A stretch of 64,000 nucleotides of DNA from Rhodopirellula sp. SM50 (GTDB lineage: Bacteria > Planctomycetota > Planctomycetia > Pirellulales > Pirellulaceae): contig NZ_NTFY01000060.1 of assembly GCF_002289565.1 (NCBI RefSeq), forward strand, positions 124,001 through 188,000, written 5' to 3'. Made by a program: the position numbers and the translations under genes. Below the pieces are notes generated by a model. That model saw nothing but the letters and a program-made list of their open reading frames with translations, had not been told where the DNA came from and did not search any database. Positions 1 to 9,334 of the stretch are shown piece after piece (positions within the stretch are counted from its first letter, which is position 1; the number at the start of each line of letters is the position of its first letter).

Positions 1-2433
1 CAAGACAAGCCCTATGACGACTTCATTCGCCAGCAGATCGCCGGCGACGCGTTGGAGGCACACATCGGCACCGGATTTCTGGTCGCCGGCCCACACGACA
101 TCGTCAAGGGCCAAGACCCCAAACTCGGTTTGGTTCAACGGATGAACGAACTGGACGACATGATCAACACGACTGGGACCGCTTTTTTAGGCTTAACGAC
201 CGGCTGTGCCCGTTGCCACAACCATAAATTTGATCCGATCAGTCAACGTGATTACTACGCCATGCAAGCCGTGTTTGCGGGGGTGCGGCATGGTGAACGA
301 AGCTTGCCGCCGACAAAGGAAGCCGAACTGGAACTCGCCGAGACCGAAGCTGTGATCGCGGATCTGACGGACAAACTGCTGCCCTACCTTGCCGAGGAGA
401 CCACCGCGGCGATCGCGATTGATGATTCGGATGCGCAGCCCGTGTTCCAACCCGCCGGGACCGCAGCGAAACAAGGTCGCGACGAAGCCGACTTCGGCGG
501 CAAACATTACACGTGGTGGAAAGCTCGGCCGGGCGAAGAAGCGGTCGTGTACCAACCACATGCCGACGGTCTGCACCGCGTCTGGCTCAGCTGGGGCGCG
601 GGCTACGCCACCCACTGCTGCGACGCGCGATACGTGTTGCGTTCCGCGACGGGCGACCGCGAAATCTGCTCCGTCGATCAACAACGGCTGGCAGACGGAT
701 CCGGCGAGGTCGATGGAGTGGCCAGCTGGAGTGGCTTCTACGATGCCGGGGTTCATGAGTTTGCGCCGGACGATCGGCTCGTGCTGATCGCCGGAGACAG
801 TGGTAGCGCGGTAACGGCGGATGTCGTCGTGCTACAACCGGAACCCGAAATCGAGCATCCTCCGGAGCCGCCGATGCGACGTGCGGCGGTCAATGCCATC
901 GAGAACGAAGAACGCATCGCACCGCGTTTGGCCCGCTCGGTGCGATTTGTGATCGAACAAACCTCAGGCTCCCAAGCCTGCGTTGATGAATTGGAAATCT
1001 ACACCGGCGATCAAAACGTCGCACTGGCCAGCAGCGGTGCCAAAGCAAGTTCCTCCGGCGATTTCCAACACCCGCTGCACAAGCTCCAGCACATCAACGA
1101 CGGGCGTTACGGCAATGCCCACAGCTGGATCGTTGATTCCGTTGCCGGCGGTTGGGTGCAAATCGAACTCGCCGAGCCGACCGTGATCGATCGCATCGTC
1201 TGGGGGCGCGACCGCGAGCAAACGTACTCCGATCGCCTGGCCACGGTCTATCACATCGATGTCGCAATCGAATCCGGTAACTGGGCGCGTGTGGCATCCT
1301 CTGCCGATCGCCGGCCGCACGGTCAATCGCGGCCCGAAGAAGCACAGTATCGCTTCGAGAACGTCTCCTCAGCCGAAGCCCGGCAAGCCCGGCACTGGCT
1401 GAATCAACTCAAGCTGACCCGCCAACGAAAGGCCACACTTGAAACGTCACCCCAAGTCTACGCGGGAACATTTTCGCAACCCGGTCAAACCTATCGGCTG
1501 TATCGCGGTGAACCCGATGCCCGTCGCGAACCGGTCAGCCCGGATACGATTGAAGTATTCGGATCGTTGAACCTGAATCGGGACGCACCGGAGCAATCAC
1601 GCCGGCTTGCCCTGGCCGACTGGATTGCAAGCGCCGACAACCCGCTCACCCCACGGGTGATCGTCAATCGACTGTGGCAGTTCCATTTCGGCACGGGGAT
1701 CGTCGACACGCCCAGCGACTTCGGCCACAACGGCACGCGGCCCAGCCACCCCGAGTTGCTGGATTATCTGGCCAGCGAGTTGATCGAACATGATTGGTCG
1801 CTCAAGCACATCCATCGTTTGATTTTGAATTCCCACACCTGGCGACAAAGCAATCGGCCGCGTGAGGACGCGAGGACCATCGATGCCGATTGCCGGCTGC
1901 TGTGGCGTTTCCCACCGCGTCGGTGTGATGCCGAATCGATCCGCGATTCCATCTTGGCGGTCAGCGGTTCGCTTCGGCATGACGCCGCGGGCGGGCCCGG
2001 CTTTAGCGGCTTCGCGGTGCAACTGGAAAATGTCCGGCACTACCATCCCAAGCAACAGTACGGCCCCGAAGACTGGCGACGCATGATCTACATGACCAAA
2101 GTGCGTCAAGAAAGAGACCAGGTGTTCGGCGTCTTTGATTGCCCCGACGCCAGCATGGTGGTCGCTCAACGCAGCCGTTCCACGACGCCCCTGCAAGCAC
2201 TGAATTTGCTGAACAGCCGATTCGTCATGCAACAGGCCGAGCGGATGGCGGCGCGGCTGGAAACCGAAGCCGGGTCGCCGTCGGCACAAATCATCCGCGC
2301 CTGGCATTTGTGCTTCGGTCGACCGCCGACCGACGAAGAGTTGTCCGACAGCGACGCGTTCATTGCCCAAGAGGGACTGACACAATTTGCTCGGGCGTTG
2401 CTCAACGCTAACGAGTTTGTGTTGATTCCATAA
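1..2433 (+). CDS. PSCyt2/PSD1 (DUF1549-DUF1553) protein, 5' truncated by window
   Basis: The reading frame is open from base 1, so the first TTG at 52 is internal and the true start lies upstream of the window. Seen: the end of a DUF1549 (PSCyt2) domain, with a CARCH haem-type CxxCH motif at bases 205-219 followed by NHKFDP; a middle region (about residues 310-450 of this fragment) that resembles an F5/8 type C (discoidin) carbohydrate-binding domain; and a C-terminal DUF1553 (PSD1) domain with the typical [20 protein letters not shown] and [16 protein letters not shown] stretches. Families of this kind are almost confined to Planctomycetes and are secreted; their biochemical role is not established, although they often sit near sulfatase and polysaccharide-use genes. 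The DUF1501 gene starts 41 bases downstream, the usual pairing, so the two are probably cotranscribed. Confidence 0.93.
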   Translation, partial: QDKPYDDFIRQQIAGDALEAHIGTGFLVAGPHDIVKGQDPKLGLVQRMNELDDMINTTGTAFLGLTTGCARCHNHKFDPISQRDYYAMQAVFAGVRHGERSLPPTKEAELELAETEAVIADLTDKLLPYLAEETTAAIAIDDSDAQPVFQPAGTAAKQGRDEADFGGKHYTWWKARPGEEAVVYQPHADGLHRVWLSWGAGYATHCCDARYVLRSATGDREICSVDQQRLADGSGEVDGVASWSGFYDAGVHEFAPDDRLVLIAGDSGSAVTADVVVLQPEPEIEHPPEPPMRRAAVNAIENEERIAPRLARSVRFVIEQTSGSQACVDELEIYTGDQNVALASSGAKASSSGDFQHPLHKLQHINDGRYGNAHSWIVDSVAGGWVQIELAEPTVIDRIVWGRDREQTYSDRLATVYHIDVAIESGNWARVASSADRRPHGQSRPEEAQYRFENVSSAEARQARHWLNQLKLTRQRKATLETSPQVYAGTFSQPGQTYRLYRGEPDARREPVSPDTIEVFGSLNLNRDAPEQSRRLALADWIASADNPLTPRVIVNRLWQFHFGTGIVDTPSDFGHNGTRPSHPELLDYLASELIEHDWSLKHIHRLILNSHTWRQSNRPREDARTIDADCRLLWRFPPRRCDAESIRDSILAVSGSLRHDAAGGPGFSGFAVQLENVRHYHPKQQYGPEDWRRMIYMTKVRQERDQVFGVFDCPDASMVVAQRSRSTTPLQALNLLNSRFVMQQAERMAARLETEAGSPSAQIIRAWHLCFGRPPTDEELSDSDAFIAQEGLTQFARALLNANEFVLIP

Positions 2434-2473
2434 AAGAGTGCGTCCCCTACGCAAGCGAGAAGATTACGCCACG

Positions 2474-3931
2474 ATGAGATCATTTCCGGACCGACGACAG
2501 TTTCTCTCCCAGACCGCCAACGGCTTGGGTAGCATCGCGCTGGCGAGTCTGTTGCAGCAGCACAACGCGTCGGCCGACGACCCTCCGATCCGCCCCAAGA
2601 TCGATCCGTCGCGTCCGTTCGCCGCGCGGCCGACACACCATCGGCCGGCGGCCAAGAACGTGCTCGTCATCTTTTGTTCGGGAGCGTGCAGCCAGATCGA
2701 TACGTTCGACTACAAACCCGAACTGATCAAACGCCACGGCCAGCCGATGCCCGGCGCCGAGGATTTGGTCACCTTCCAAGGCCAGCAGGGCATGCTGACG
2801 CAAAGCCCGTGGGAGTTCAGACCGCGTGGCCAATCCGGAAAAATGGTGTCGCAACTCGTGCCACAGTTGGCCGAGCTGGCCGATGACATGTGCTTCATTC
2901 ATTCGTTGACCGGCAAGACCAACACCCACGGCCCGGGCGAAAACTTCATGTCCACCGGCTACACGCTGGACGGATTCCCCAGCATGGGAGCCTGGACCAC
3001 CTGGGCACTGGGAACCGAAAACGAAAATCTTCCCGCCTACGTCGCCATCCCCGATCCGCGCGGCACGCCACAATCCAGCGTCAACAACTGGGGACCGGGT
3101 TTTCTGCCGGCAGCGTTCCAGGGCACCCAATGGAGCGCGAACAAGCCGCTCAGCAATTTACAGATCCCCGCAGGGACCAGCGACAAAACGGATCGCGCGA
3201 CACGCCGTTTCTTGCAACGATTGAACGAACGACACCTGCAGCAGTTCCCGGGCGATGAAGAACTGGCCGCGAGGATTTCCAGTTACGAACTGGCGGCCAA
3301 GATGCAGCTGTCCGTCCCCGAAGTGACCGATCTGTCGACCGAGTCGAAGTCGACGTTACGCGAATACGGGGCCGACGATGCAGAGAACACGCTGAAAGCA
3401 CAGTTCGCCAAGAACTGCATTTTGGCGCGACGGCTGATCGAGAAAGGCGTCCGCTTCGTCCAACTGTTCAACGGCGCCTATCAAACCGGCGGCGAAGGCG
3501 TCAGCAATTGGGACGGGCACAAAAAGATTGAAGAGCAATACAGCAAGCACGGCCCTGTGCTCGATCAACCCTGTGCCGCGTTACTCCGCGATTTGAAACG
3601 AAGAGGGCTATTGAAAGACACGCTGGTGGTCTGGACGACCGAGTTCGGCCGCATGCCGACGTTTCAAAAAGGTGCCAGCGGTCGCGACCACAATCCCGAC
3701 GGGTTCACTGCGTGGATGATGGGCGCCGGAATCAAGGCGCCGTTCACGTACGGTGCGACCGATGAATTCGGTTACAAAGCTGTGGAGGACGTCACGACCG
3801 TGTACGATTTCCACGCCACGATTCTGCATCTGTTGGGGCTCGATCATCGCCGACTGACGTATTACCACAACGGATTCGAACGCCGCCTGACCGATGTACA
3901 TGGATCGGTGATCAAACCCATCCTGGCGTGA
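2474..3931 (+). CDS. DUF1501 domain-containing Tat-exported protein
   Basis: A 485-residue protein of the DUF1501 family, which belongs to the alkaline-phosphatase/sulfatase-like fold; no reaction has been firmly assigned. The N-terminus ([19 protein letters not shown]) is a twin-arginine signal followed by a short hydrophobic stretch, which is why I choose the ATG at 2474 and not the in-frame GTG at 2438. Family landmarks are [16 protein letters not shown] near the N-terminus, the [19 protein letters not shown] segment, [12 protein letters not shown], and [18 protein letters not shown] towards the C-terminus. It follows the PSCyt2/PSD1 gene directly, the standard planctomycete two-gene unit, and the pair is inferred to act outside the cytoplasm. 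A long palindrome follows the stop codon and separates it from the convergent DAHP synthase gene. Confidence 0.93.
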   Translation: MRSFPDRRQFLSQTANGLGSIALASLLQQHNASADDPPIRPKIDPSRPFAARPTHHRPAAKNVLVIFCSGACSQIDTFDYKPELIKRHGQPMPGAEDLVTFQGQQGMLTQSPWEFRPRGQSGKMVSQLVPQLAELADDMCFIHSLTGKTNTHGPGENFMSTGYTLDGFPSMGAWTTWALGTENENLPAYVAIPDPRGTPQSSVNNWGPGFLPAAFQGTQWSANKPLSNLQIPAGTSDKTDRATRRFLQRLNERHLQQFPGDEELAARISSYELAAKMQLSVPEVTDLSTESKSTLREYGADDAENTLKAQFAKNCILARRLIEKGVRFVQLFNGAYQTGGEGVSNWDGHKKIEEQYSKHGPVLDQPCAALLRDLKRRGLLKDTLVVWTTEFGRMPTFQKGASGRDHNPDGFTAWMMGAGIKAPFTYGATDEFGYKAVEDVTTVYDFHATILHLLGLDHRRLTYYHNGFERRLTDVHGSVIKPILA

Positions 3932-3958
3932 ACCCTGCTTCGCGGTCAAGGATTAAGA

Positions 3959-4024
3959 GTGGGGTAAGCTTCCAGCTTGCCGTCTCGTTTCACTCGTGAA
4001 ACGCAAGCTGGAAGCTTACGCCAC
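3959..4024. repeat. GCGTAAGCTTCCAGC palindrome, probable bidirectional terminator
   Basis: Near-perfect inverted repeat: the left arm reads GGGTAAGCTTCCAGCTTGC and the right arm GCAAGCTGGAAGCTTACGCC, separated by a loop that itself contains TTTCACTCGTGAAA. It lies between two convergent genes (DUF1501 and DAHP synthase). A second copy is at 8390-8445 and half copies occur elsewhere in the window. No transposase is nearby. The position suggests it terminates transcription from both sides; that role is inference. Confidence 0.85.
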
Positions 4025-4050
4025 TTTCTTGCTGGCCGGATGACAAAGCA

Positions 4051-5118
4051 CTACGCTTCGCGCCGCGCGACGACGGCATCGCTCAGGTCCTGCAACAGCA
4101 GCACACTTTCTTCCCAGCCGATGCACGCGTCGGTGATACTCAATCCGGGCACCAAGTCGCCGTCGGTCAGGCCTTGTTTGCCTTCCAGAAGATTGCTTTC
4201 GATCATCACGCCCATGATTCTCAGGTCGCCATCACTGAGTTGGCTGCAGACATCACGGCAGACATAGCGTTGGCGTTTGGTGATCTTTCGGCTATTGGCG
4301 TGACTGCAATCGACCATGATGCGTGCCGGCAAACCCGCTTGAGTCAACAGCGCCGACGCTTCATCGATACTCGCCGCGTCGTAATTGGTGTGCAAGCCGC
4401 CGCGGAGGATGATGTGGCAGTCGCTATTTCCGGCGGTTGCGAAGATGGCGGACGTCCCCTCTTTGGTCACCGACAAGAAATGGTGGGGTTGCCGAGCGCT
4501 GCAAATCGCGTCCACCGCGATTTGAACATTACCGGAGGTGCCGTTTTTAAACCCGACCGGGCAAGACAAACCGGATGCGAGTTCGCGATGCCCTTGGCTT
4601 TCCGTCGTCCGGGCTCCGATCGCCCCCCAACCCACCAGGTCCGCGACGTATTGGGGGCTGATTAAATCCAAAAACTCGGTTCCGGTCGGCAGCCCCATCG
4701 CGTTGATGTCTCGCAACAAACCCCGAGCGGTGCGCAGCCCCCGATTGATCTGGAAGCTGTCGTCCAATCCGGGGTCGTTGATCAAACCTTTCCAGCCGAC
4801 GGTGGTACGCGGTTTTTCAAAGTACACACGCATCACGATCAGCAACTGCTCTTGATGCTTTTGTTGCTCGACGGCCAAACGCCGCGCGTATTCCAGTGCG
4901 GCGTCGGGATCGTGAATCGAACAGGGGCCGATCACGACGACCAAGCGATCGTCCTGCTGGGCCAAGATTCGCTGGATGCCGGTCCGGGCCGTGAAAACCG
5001 TTTCTGCGATGGTCTCGTCCGCCGGAATCTCTGCCATCAATTCTTGCGGTGGCATCAGTTTCTTGATCGAACCGATGCGGAGATCATCAATGGCGAACGA
5101 TTGAGTGTTTTGTGTCAT
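4051..5118 (-). CDS. 3-deoxy-7-phosphoheptulonate (DAHP) synthase, type I
   Basis: 355 residues, the usual length for the AroF/AroG/AroH class. It condenses phosphoenolpyruvate and erythrose 4-phosphate to DAHP, the first step of the shikimate pathway, in the cytoplasm. Visible family motifs are VVIGPCSIHDP, the catalytic-loop stretch YFEKPRTTVGWKGL, GARTTESQGHRELASGL, VGFKNGTSGN and the late DCSHANSRK segment that holds metal- and substrate-binding residues. The ATG at 5118 gives a normal N-terminus. The AroG-type N-terminal extension is present, so feedback inhibition by an aromatic amino acid is expected, but which one cannot be told from sequence. It appears monocistronic: it converges with the DUF1501 gene and has a repeat-rich intergenic region upstream. 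Confidence 0.96.
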   Translation of the reverse strand: MTQNTQSFAIDDLRIGSIKKLMPPQELMAEIPADETIAETVFTARTGIQRILAQQDDRLVVVIGPCSIHDPDAALEYARRLAVEQQKHQEQLLIVMRVYFEKPRTTVGWKGLINDPGLDDSFQINRGLRTARGLLRDINAMGLPTGTEFLDLISPQYVADLVGWGAIGARTTESQGHRELASGLSCPVGFKNGTSGNVQIAVDAICSARQPHHFLSVTKEGTSAIFATAGNSDCHIILRGGLHTNYDAASIDEASALLTQAGLPARIMVDCSHANSRKITKRQRYVCRDVCSQLSDGDLRIMGVMIESNLLEGKQGLTDGDLVPGLSITDACIGWEESVLLLQDLSDAVVARREA

Positions 5119-5411
5119 CGAGCGACTGGGGCGTGTAATTTCAAGAATGTCTCGCGCGGTTCCAGGGGAGGCCGTCCACTATTGACGATAATCAAAAACG
5201 GGGAACTCGGTAGTGAGAATTCTCGTCGGTTGGATGTGGAAGCGACGACAAGCACGAACCATGGTCCGACGGGCCGAAAGATTACGGGCCGAATGATCAG
5301 AGAAACAATGCCGACGCCACGCTGATCGAGGGCCAGTGAACCAAAGAATTGCACCCCAAGCCGACCAAATCGTCAACCCCCGACGTCTGCCCCGATCCCC
5401 CCGACGCGCCC

Positions 5412-5544
5412 CTACGCCGTGAACGATATATTTCCTGTGTTTGACGCGGTTTTAGCGGCAGGGCGCAAGCCCTCCGGCTTGCGCATCTTTGTCAACACAC
5501 CGGAGGGCTCGCGCCCTACCGCTAAAAAGTCGTTCACGGCGTAG
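5412..5544. repeat. Nested palindromic element (CTACGCCGTGAACGA / GCGGYAGGGCG type)
   Basis: Two nested inverted repeats. The outer arms are CTACGCCGTGAACGA (5412-5426) and its reverse complement (5530-5544). The inner arms run from TTTTAGCGGCAGGGCG (5450) through CCCTCCGG and back from CCGGAGGGC to CCCTACCGCTAAAAA (ending about 5527). A degenerate relative of the inner part lies at 32456-32518. The 5119-5588 gap between the DAHP synthase and the secreted unknown gene holds only this element as far as I can see. Confidence 0.8.
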
Positions 5545-5588
5545 CGACGCTCCCCCGTGCAGAGTTTCCACGGCCACCCGGCCGGCGT

Positions 5589-6158
5589 TCACAAGGTAAC
5601 GCTGTGAAGGGTCGAAACGCCGCAGCGAAGTGAACGCGCATCGCTCGGCCGCAACAATCCATCGGCCGCGCGTTGCAAGGACTGTTCGACGCGAGGGAAC
5701 TGCATGAAGGTGTCACGATCCTCACCGCCGGCCTGTTGCAAATTCCCTTGCCAAACGAAGTCCTTCGGTTCGGCATGGATTCGAAACAGCTGCCATTTCA
5801 TCGGCATATAAATGTTGCCGACGATTTGACTGTCACTCGGATTGGCAGATTGCTTTTTGCCGGCCCCCACGCCGATTTCCATCGACACCTTGCAATCAAT
5901 AAAAGTGTTATGGGCCACGACCTGCTTGAGGGCCGTTTTTAACTCACTGTCCTTGCCGATCTGCCACTGCTTGCCATCCGCACGCCCGGCCAGCAGAACC
6001 ACAAGGCAGCCCGCCAGGAGCCAAGTCGCCCCGATAAAGCCGGGCCGGGCGGCCCCATGATTTGTGTTCAACCTATTCGTTTTGCCGAAATCAACGCAGA
6101 AAACGAGGGGGCAGATGAGAGATGCATTGACCGCTCGAGAAGGATAGACTTTTATCAT
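5589..6158 (-). CDS. Small secreted protein of unknown function
   Basis: I do not recognise this protein. The frame stays open well upstream (to 6395), but that part overlaps the divergent PQQ gene on the other strand and is unlikely to be translated. I chose the ATG at 6158 because GGAGGAG stands just upstream of it; a TTG at 6071 would put the signal peptide right at the N-terminus and is the main alternative. Seen: a hydrophobic stretch FIGATWLLAGCLVVLLAG followed by small residues, typical of a Sec signal or membrane anchor, then about 130 mostly polar residues with two cysteines and no obvious catalytic motif. It is divergently placed from the PQQ protein with only about 31 bases between the starts, so the two may share a regulatory region. 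Confidence 0.58.
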   Translation of the reverse strand: MIKVYPSRAVNASLICPLVFCVDFGKTNRLNTNHGAARPGFIGATWLLAGCLVVLLAGRADGKQWQIGKDSELKTALKQVVAHNTFIDCKVSMEIGVGAGKKQSANPSDSQIVGNIYMPMKWQLFRIHAEPKDFVWQGNLQQAGGEDRDTFMQFPRVEQSLQRAADGLLRPSDARSLRCGVSTLHSVTL

Positions 6159-6189
6159 ATCTCCTCCGAACACTCGATGAGCTGAACCC

Positions 6190-7443
6190 ATGCGTTTCTC
6201 TGCTGTTGTCGCACTCTGTGTCGTTTCGGTCGTTTCCATCACCGCCAGCGGCGAAGACTGGTCGCGCTTTCGTGGCCCCAATGGCCAGGGGATCGCGGAG
6301 GGCACGATCCCCCTGACCTGGAGTGGCGATGAAAACCTGGCCTGGTCCGTGGAACTTCCCGGGGAAGGCTCCTCGTCGCCGATCGTCGTCGACAATCGCG
6401 TGTATGTGACGTGTTATTCCGGCAGCGGTTCCGATGCCAAACGGCACATCGTGTGTCTCGACGCGGACTCGGGAAAGCAACTTTGGACCGATACGATCAG
6501 CGGACCAGAACGCGAAGACGCCTATCAGGGATACATCACCGAGCACGGCTATGCCAGCGGGACACCGGTTTGCGATGGAAAGCACGTCTATGCGTTCTTC
6601 GGCAAAGCCGGCGTGGTCGCCTGGACCGTCGAGGGCAAGAAGGTGTGGCAGCAAGACGTCGGCCAGATGTCCAGCAACCGGCAATGGGGCTCCGGTTCAA
6701 GCCCGGTGCTGCACGAGGGGATCTTGATCGTCAATGCATCCGAGGAGGCGCGGGCGATCATCGGTTTGGATGCCGCGACGGGCAACGAGCTTTGGAAGGC
6801 CGAGTACGATCTTCTGGAACTCTGCTACGCGACACCGATTCTGGTCCCGGGCGAAGGTGACGTGATGGAGGCGGTGATCTCGATGCCCGGTGAAGTGTGG
6901 GGATTGAACGCGACCACCGGCAAGATCCGTTGGTTTTGTGAAATCGGTAACGGCGGCAACGTCAGCCCCAGTGTCGTCCTCAGTGAAGATGCGTTCTACA
7001 CGTTCGGCGGGTATCCGGCACAACAGACCAACGCGATTCGTCGTGGCGGTCGCAAGGACATCACCGAGACGCATCACCTCTGGGAAAGCCGCGACAGCAG
7101 CTACGTCCCGACGCCGCTGTACTTCGACGGCCATCTCTACTGGGTCAGCCATCGCGGCCAAGCCTTTGTCGTCAATGCCAAGACCGGCGAGACGGTGACG
7201 CGAGAGCGTTTGGATGATCTGAAGTCCGGCGGCAGTCCCGTTTATGCCTCACCGATCAAGGTTGGGGAACACCTCTACGTCGTCACCCGTCGCAGCGGGA
7301 CCTACGTGTTTGCAGCGACACCCGAGATGAAGCAGGTTGCCAAGAGCGAACCGCTGGACGAATCGGACTTCAACGCCACACCGGCCATCTCCAACGGCCG
7401 CGTCTACCTGCGCAGCAACCAAGCGATCTACTGCGTGAAGTAA
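6190..7443 (+). CDS. PQQ-like beta-propeller repeat protein, secreted
   Basis: 417 residues. An N-terminal Sec signal (MRFSAVVALCVVSVVSITASG) is followed by EDWSRFRGPNGQG, the opening characteristic of planctomycete outer-membrane/periplasmic PQQ-propeller proteins. Several blades carry the PQQ-like pattern, for example GSSSPIVVDNRVYV, CLDADSGKQLWTD, GLDAATGNELWKAEYD and GLNATTGKIRWFCE. Such propellers resemble BamB and the PQQ dehydrogenases, but the dehydrogenase metal and cofactor residues cannot be recognised, so I would not call it an enzyme. It is probably periplasmic and may bind proteins or polysaccharide. The gene stands alone; the SDR gene begins 178 bases downstream. Confidence 0.9.
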   Translation: MRFSAVVALCVVSVVSITASGEDWSRFRGPNGQGIAEGTIPLTWSGDENLAWSVELPGEGSSSPIVVDNRVYVTCYSGSGSDAKRHIVCLDADSGKQLWTDTISGPEREDAYQGYITEHGYASGTPVCDGKHVYAFFGKAGVVAWTVEGKKVWQQDVGQMSSNRQWGSGSSPVLHEGILIVNASEEARAIIGLDAATGNELWKAEYDLLELCYATPILVPGEGDVMEAVISMPGEVWGLNATTGKIRWFCEIGNGGNVSPSVVLSEDAFYTFGGYPAQQTNAIRRGGRKDITETHHLWESRDSSYVPTPLYFDGHLYWVSHRGQAFVVNAKTGETVTRERLDDLKSGGSPVYASPIKVGEHLYVVTRRSGTYVFAATPEMKQVAKSEPLDESDFNATPAISNGRVYLRSNQAIYCVK

Positions 7444-7620
7444 GCGCCTGATCATCGTCGGACATCCGCCGGTTCTCGCCAGAGAACACGGTATCCCGAC
7501 GGGATGAAAGCGCGTCGCCGTTGGCCCCACGCCGATCGGCTACTCTCTTTCATGCTGCCGGGATATGTTAAGCGGCAGCTTTCATCATCTCCCTTACTCC
7601 ATTGACTGCAAGATTCCTCG

Positions 7621-8373
7621 ATGCCAACTACTCGACCTGTTGCTCTTGTGACCGGATCCGCCACCGGTGTCGGCCGCGCCTGTGTGCTGCAATTCGCCCG
7701 CCGCGGATATGATGTCGTCGTCAACTACTCCCGCAGCGAGGCAGAAGCGCTGGAAACTGCCGGCGAAGCCAAGGCCTTGGGCGCGAAGGTGCTTGTGGAA
7801 GGTTGTGACGTTTCCAATGATGCTCGGGTCCGGAAAATGGTGCTCAACGTTGGCGAAGCCTTCGGGCGATTGGACGTCTTGGTCAACAACGCCGCGACGA
7901 CATCTTTCATCGAACATCGCGACTTGGAAGGACTGACCGAATCGATGTGGGACCGGATGTTGGCGGTCAATTTGAAGGGCGCGTTCTTTGTCACGCGGGC
8001 GGCTGCGGACTTGTTGCGAGCCAGCGGATCGGGAAGCGTCGTCAATGTCAGTTCCGTCGCCGGGATCACCGGCAGCGGATCCTCGATCGCTTACTGCGCG
8101 ACGAAGGCCGGCCTGAACACGATGACCAAATCACTGGCCCGCGTACTGGCGCCTGAAGTCCGCGTCAACGCGGTTTGCCCGGGTCCGATCGACAGCCGCT
8201 GGATCAAGGAAGGCAACCCGAAATGGGACCTGGATGCGATGGTGGCCGGCTATCCGATCCCCAAGGCGTCCCAGCCGGACGACATCGCCGACGCCGTCCT
8301 GTTCTTCGCCACCGGGACCGCGATGACGACGGGACAGATCCTGAGCGTCGACGGCGGTCAGACGCTGCTGTAG
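7621..8373 (+). CDS. SDR-family NAD(P)-dependent oxidoreductase (FabG-like)
   Basis: 250 residues, the normal length of a classical short-chain dehydrogenase. Seen: the cofactor-binding TGSATGVGRA motif at the N-terminus, an NNAA variant of the NNAG motif, the catalytic serine in VNVSSVAG, the YCATK active-site Tyr-Lys pair, a PGPIDSRW segment after it, and the C-terminal VDGGQTLL typical of FabG-like enzymes. An arginine in NYSRSEAE after the second strand favours NADPH, as in FabG (inference). The substrate cannot be predicted; fatty acyl carrier protein, sugar or other ketones are all possible. It is apparently monocistronic and is followed by a palindromic element 16 bases after the stop. 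Confidence 0.9.
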   Translation: MPTTRPVALVTGSATGVGRACVLQFARRGYDVVVNYSRSEAEALETAGEAKALGAKVLVEGCDVSNDARVRKMVLNVGEAFGRLDVLVNNAATTSFIEHRDLEGLTESMWDRMLAVNLKGAFFVTRAAADLLRASGSGSVVNVSSVAGITGSGSSIAYCATKAGLNTMTKSLARVLAPEVRVNAVCPGPIDSRWIKEGNPKWDLDAMVAGYPIPKASQPDDIADAVLFFATGTAMTTGQILSVDGGQTLL

Positions 8374-8389
8374 CTCGGTTGTCTGGAAA

Positions 8390-8445
8390 GTGGCGTAAGC
8401 TTCCAGCTTGCGATTCCGGCAACGCAAGCTGGAAGCTTGCGCCAC
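8390..8445. repeat. GCGTAAGCTTCCAGC palindrome, second copy
   Basis: Arms GTGGCGTAAGCTTCCAGCTT and the matching reverse complement ending GGAAGCTTGCGCCAC surround a loop of about 12 bases. The arms match those at 3959-4024 almost base for base, while the loops differ. It lies 16 bases after the SDR gene and may act as its terminator. Confidence 0.85.
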
Positions 8446-8605
8446 GTTGCTCTTCCACAGGTCTCTACAGGGATGAAGCCGATTTCAACTGCGGAACCCT
8501 GCTAAGCTGGTAGCTAAACTCTGGATGGTCGTGGGCACCGTCTGGGGATGACGATCACCGTGATGGTGTGATGGGTGACGACATGTACTCGATGGGTCTG
8601 CGATC

Positions 8606-9334
8606 ATGAATGATCTTGAGGGGCGACGGCCGCTGAAAACCCGCAGTTGGCGGGTGTTTCAGTACGCAGCGGAACGACTGGCGCAGACCCGCGTGACGCC
8701 CAACATGATCAGCTCCTCCAGCATCGTCTTTGGCGTCATCGCCGGATTGGCGCTCGCCGGAACGTCGATGGCGGGATCGTCAGGAGTGCTCGCAATCCTC
8801 TATCTGGCCGCAGCCGGTTGCATGCAACTGCGGTTGATCGCCAACTTGCTGGACGGCATGGTGGCCGTCGAAGGGGGAAAAGCGTCTCCGGTGGGCGTGC
8901 TGTACAACGAGGTCCCCGATCGCATCTCGGACGTCGCCATTCTGGTCGGTGCGGGATACTCGTTGGCATCGCGAGCGGAACTGGGGCTGGCGGCAGCGGT
9001 CGTTGCCGTCTTTGTCGCTTATGTCCGCGCCATCGGATCCAGCGCGGGCGCGGGTGAAGTCTTCGCCGGGCCGATGGCCAAGCCCCAGCGGATGGCGCTG
9101 ATGACCTTCGGTTGTGTCCTCTGTGCGTTGCTCTCACTGGCAAGCTCGGGACTATCCGGACGCTGGCAAGCTCCGGTGATGGGAGCGGTTCTGGGATTGA
9201 TCATCGTCGGCGGTGTCATCACGTCGGTGCGTCGGCTGATGATCATTTCCGAAACACTTCGTGCCCAGATGCGGCGCCCGGCCGAATTTCCCGCGGACGA
9301 TCGGCCCCCCGCAGAATCCGCGCAGGGGGAATGA
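8606..9334 (+). CDS. CDP-alcohol phosphatidyltransferase, YnbA-like subfamily
   Basis: 242 residues with about six hydrophobic segments, an integral inner-membrane enzyme. The family transfers a phosphatidyl group from CDP-diacylglycerol to an alcohol. The signature here reads NLLDGMVAVEGG followed by LYNEVPDRISD: compared with the textbook pattern D-x2-DG-x2-AR-x8-G-x3-D-x3-D, the first and third aspartates are Asn and the Arg is Val, while the DG and the last Asp remain. From memory, E. coli YnbA also has the two Asn residues, so this points to that poorly characterised subfamily and not to PgsA or PssA. The gene overlaps the next one by four bases (ATGA), and the following two genes are also lipid enzymes, as in the ynb operon. 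The alcohol acceptor is unknown. Confidence 0.88.
   Translation: MNDLEGRRPLKTRSWRVFQYAAERLAQTRVTPNMISSSSIVFGVIAGLALAGTSMAGSSGVLAILYLAAAGCMQLRLIANLLDGMVAVEGGKASPVGVLYNEVPDRISDVAILVGAGYSLASRAELGLAAAVVAVFVAYVRAIGSSAGAGEVFAGPMAKPQRMALMTFGCVLCALLSLASSGLSGRWQAPVMGAVLGLIIVGGVITSVRRLMIISETLRAQMRRPAEFPADDRPPAESAQGE

Noticed and set aside
1597-2454. 285-residue minus-strand frame opposite the PSCyt2/PSD1 gene
   Set aside because: It is a shadow of a well-conserved plus-strand domain and has no recognisable family or start signal.
6120-6150. Promoter TTGACC...TATCAT for the PQQ gene
   Set aside because: The spacer of about 21 bases is too long and no alternative -10 box fits.
6159-6395. N-terminal extension of the small secreted protein
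   Set aside because: It overlaps the start of the divergent PQQ gene, and its composition does not look like protein; the signal peptide would be buried.
7554-7579. Terminator hairpin after the PQQ gene (GCTGCC...GGCAGC)
   Set aside because: The stem has only six pairs with a 14-base loop, no T-run follows, and it lies about 110 bases after the stop.
9112-9330. N-terminal extension of the CdsA-like protein
   Set aside because: It lies inside the CDP-alcohol transferase gene; the ATGA overlap at 9331 is the natural start.
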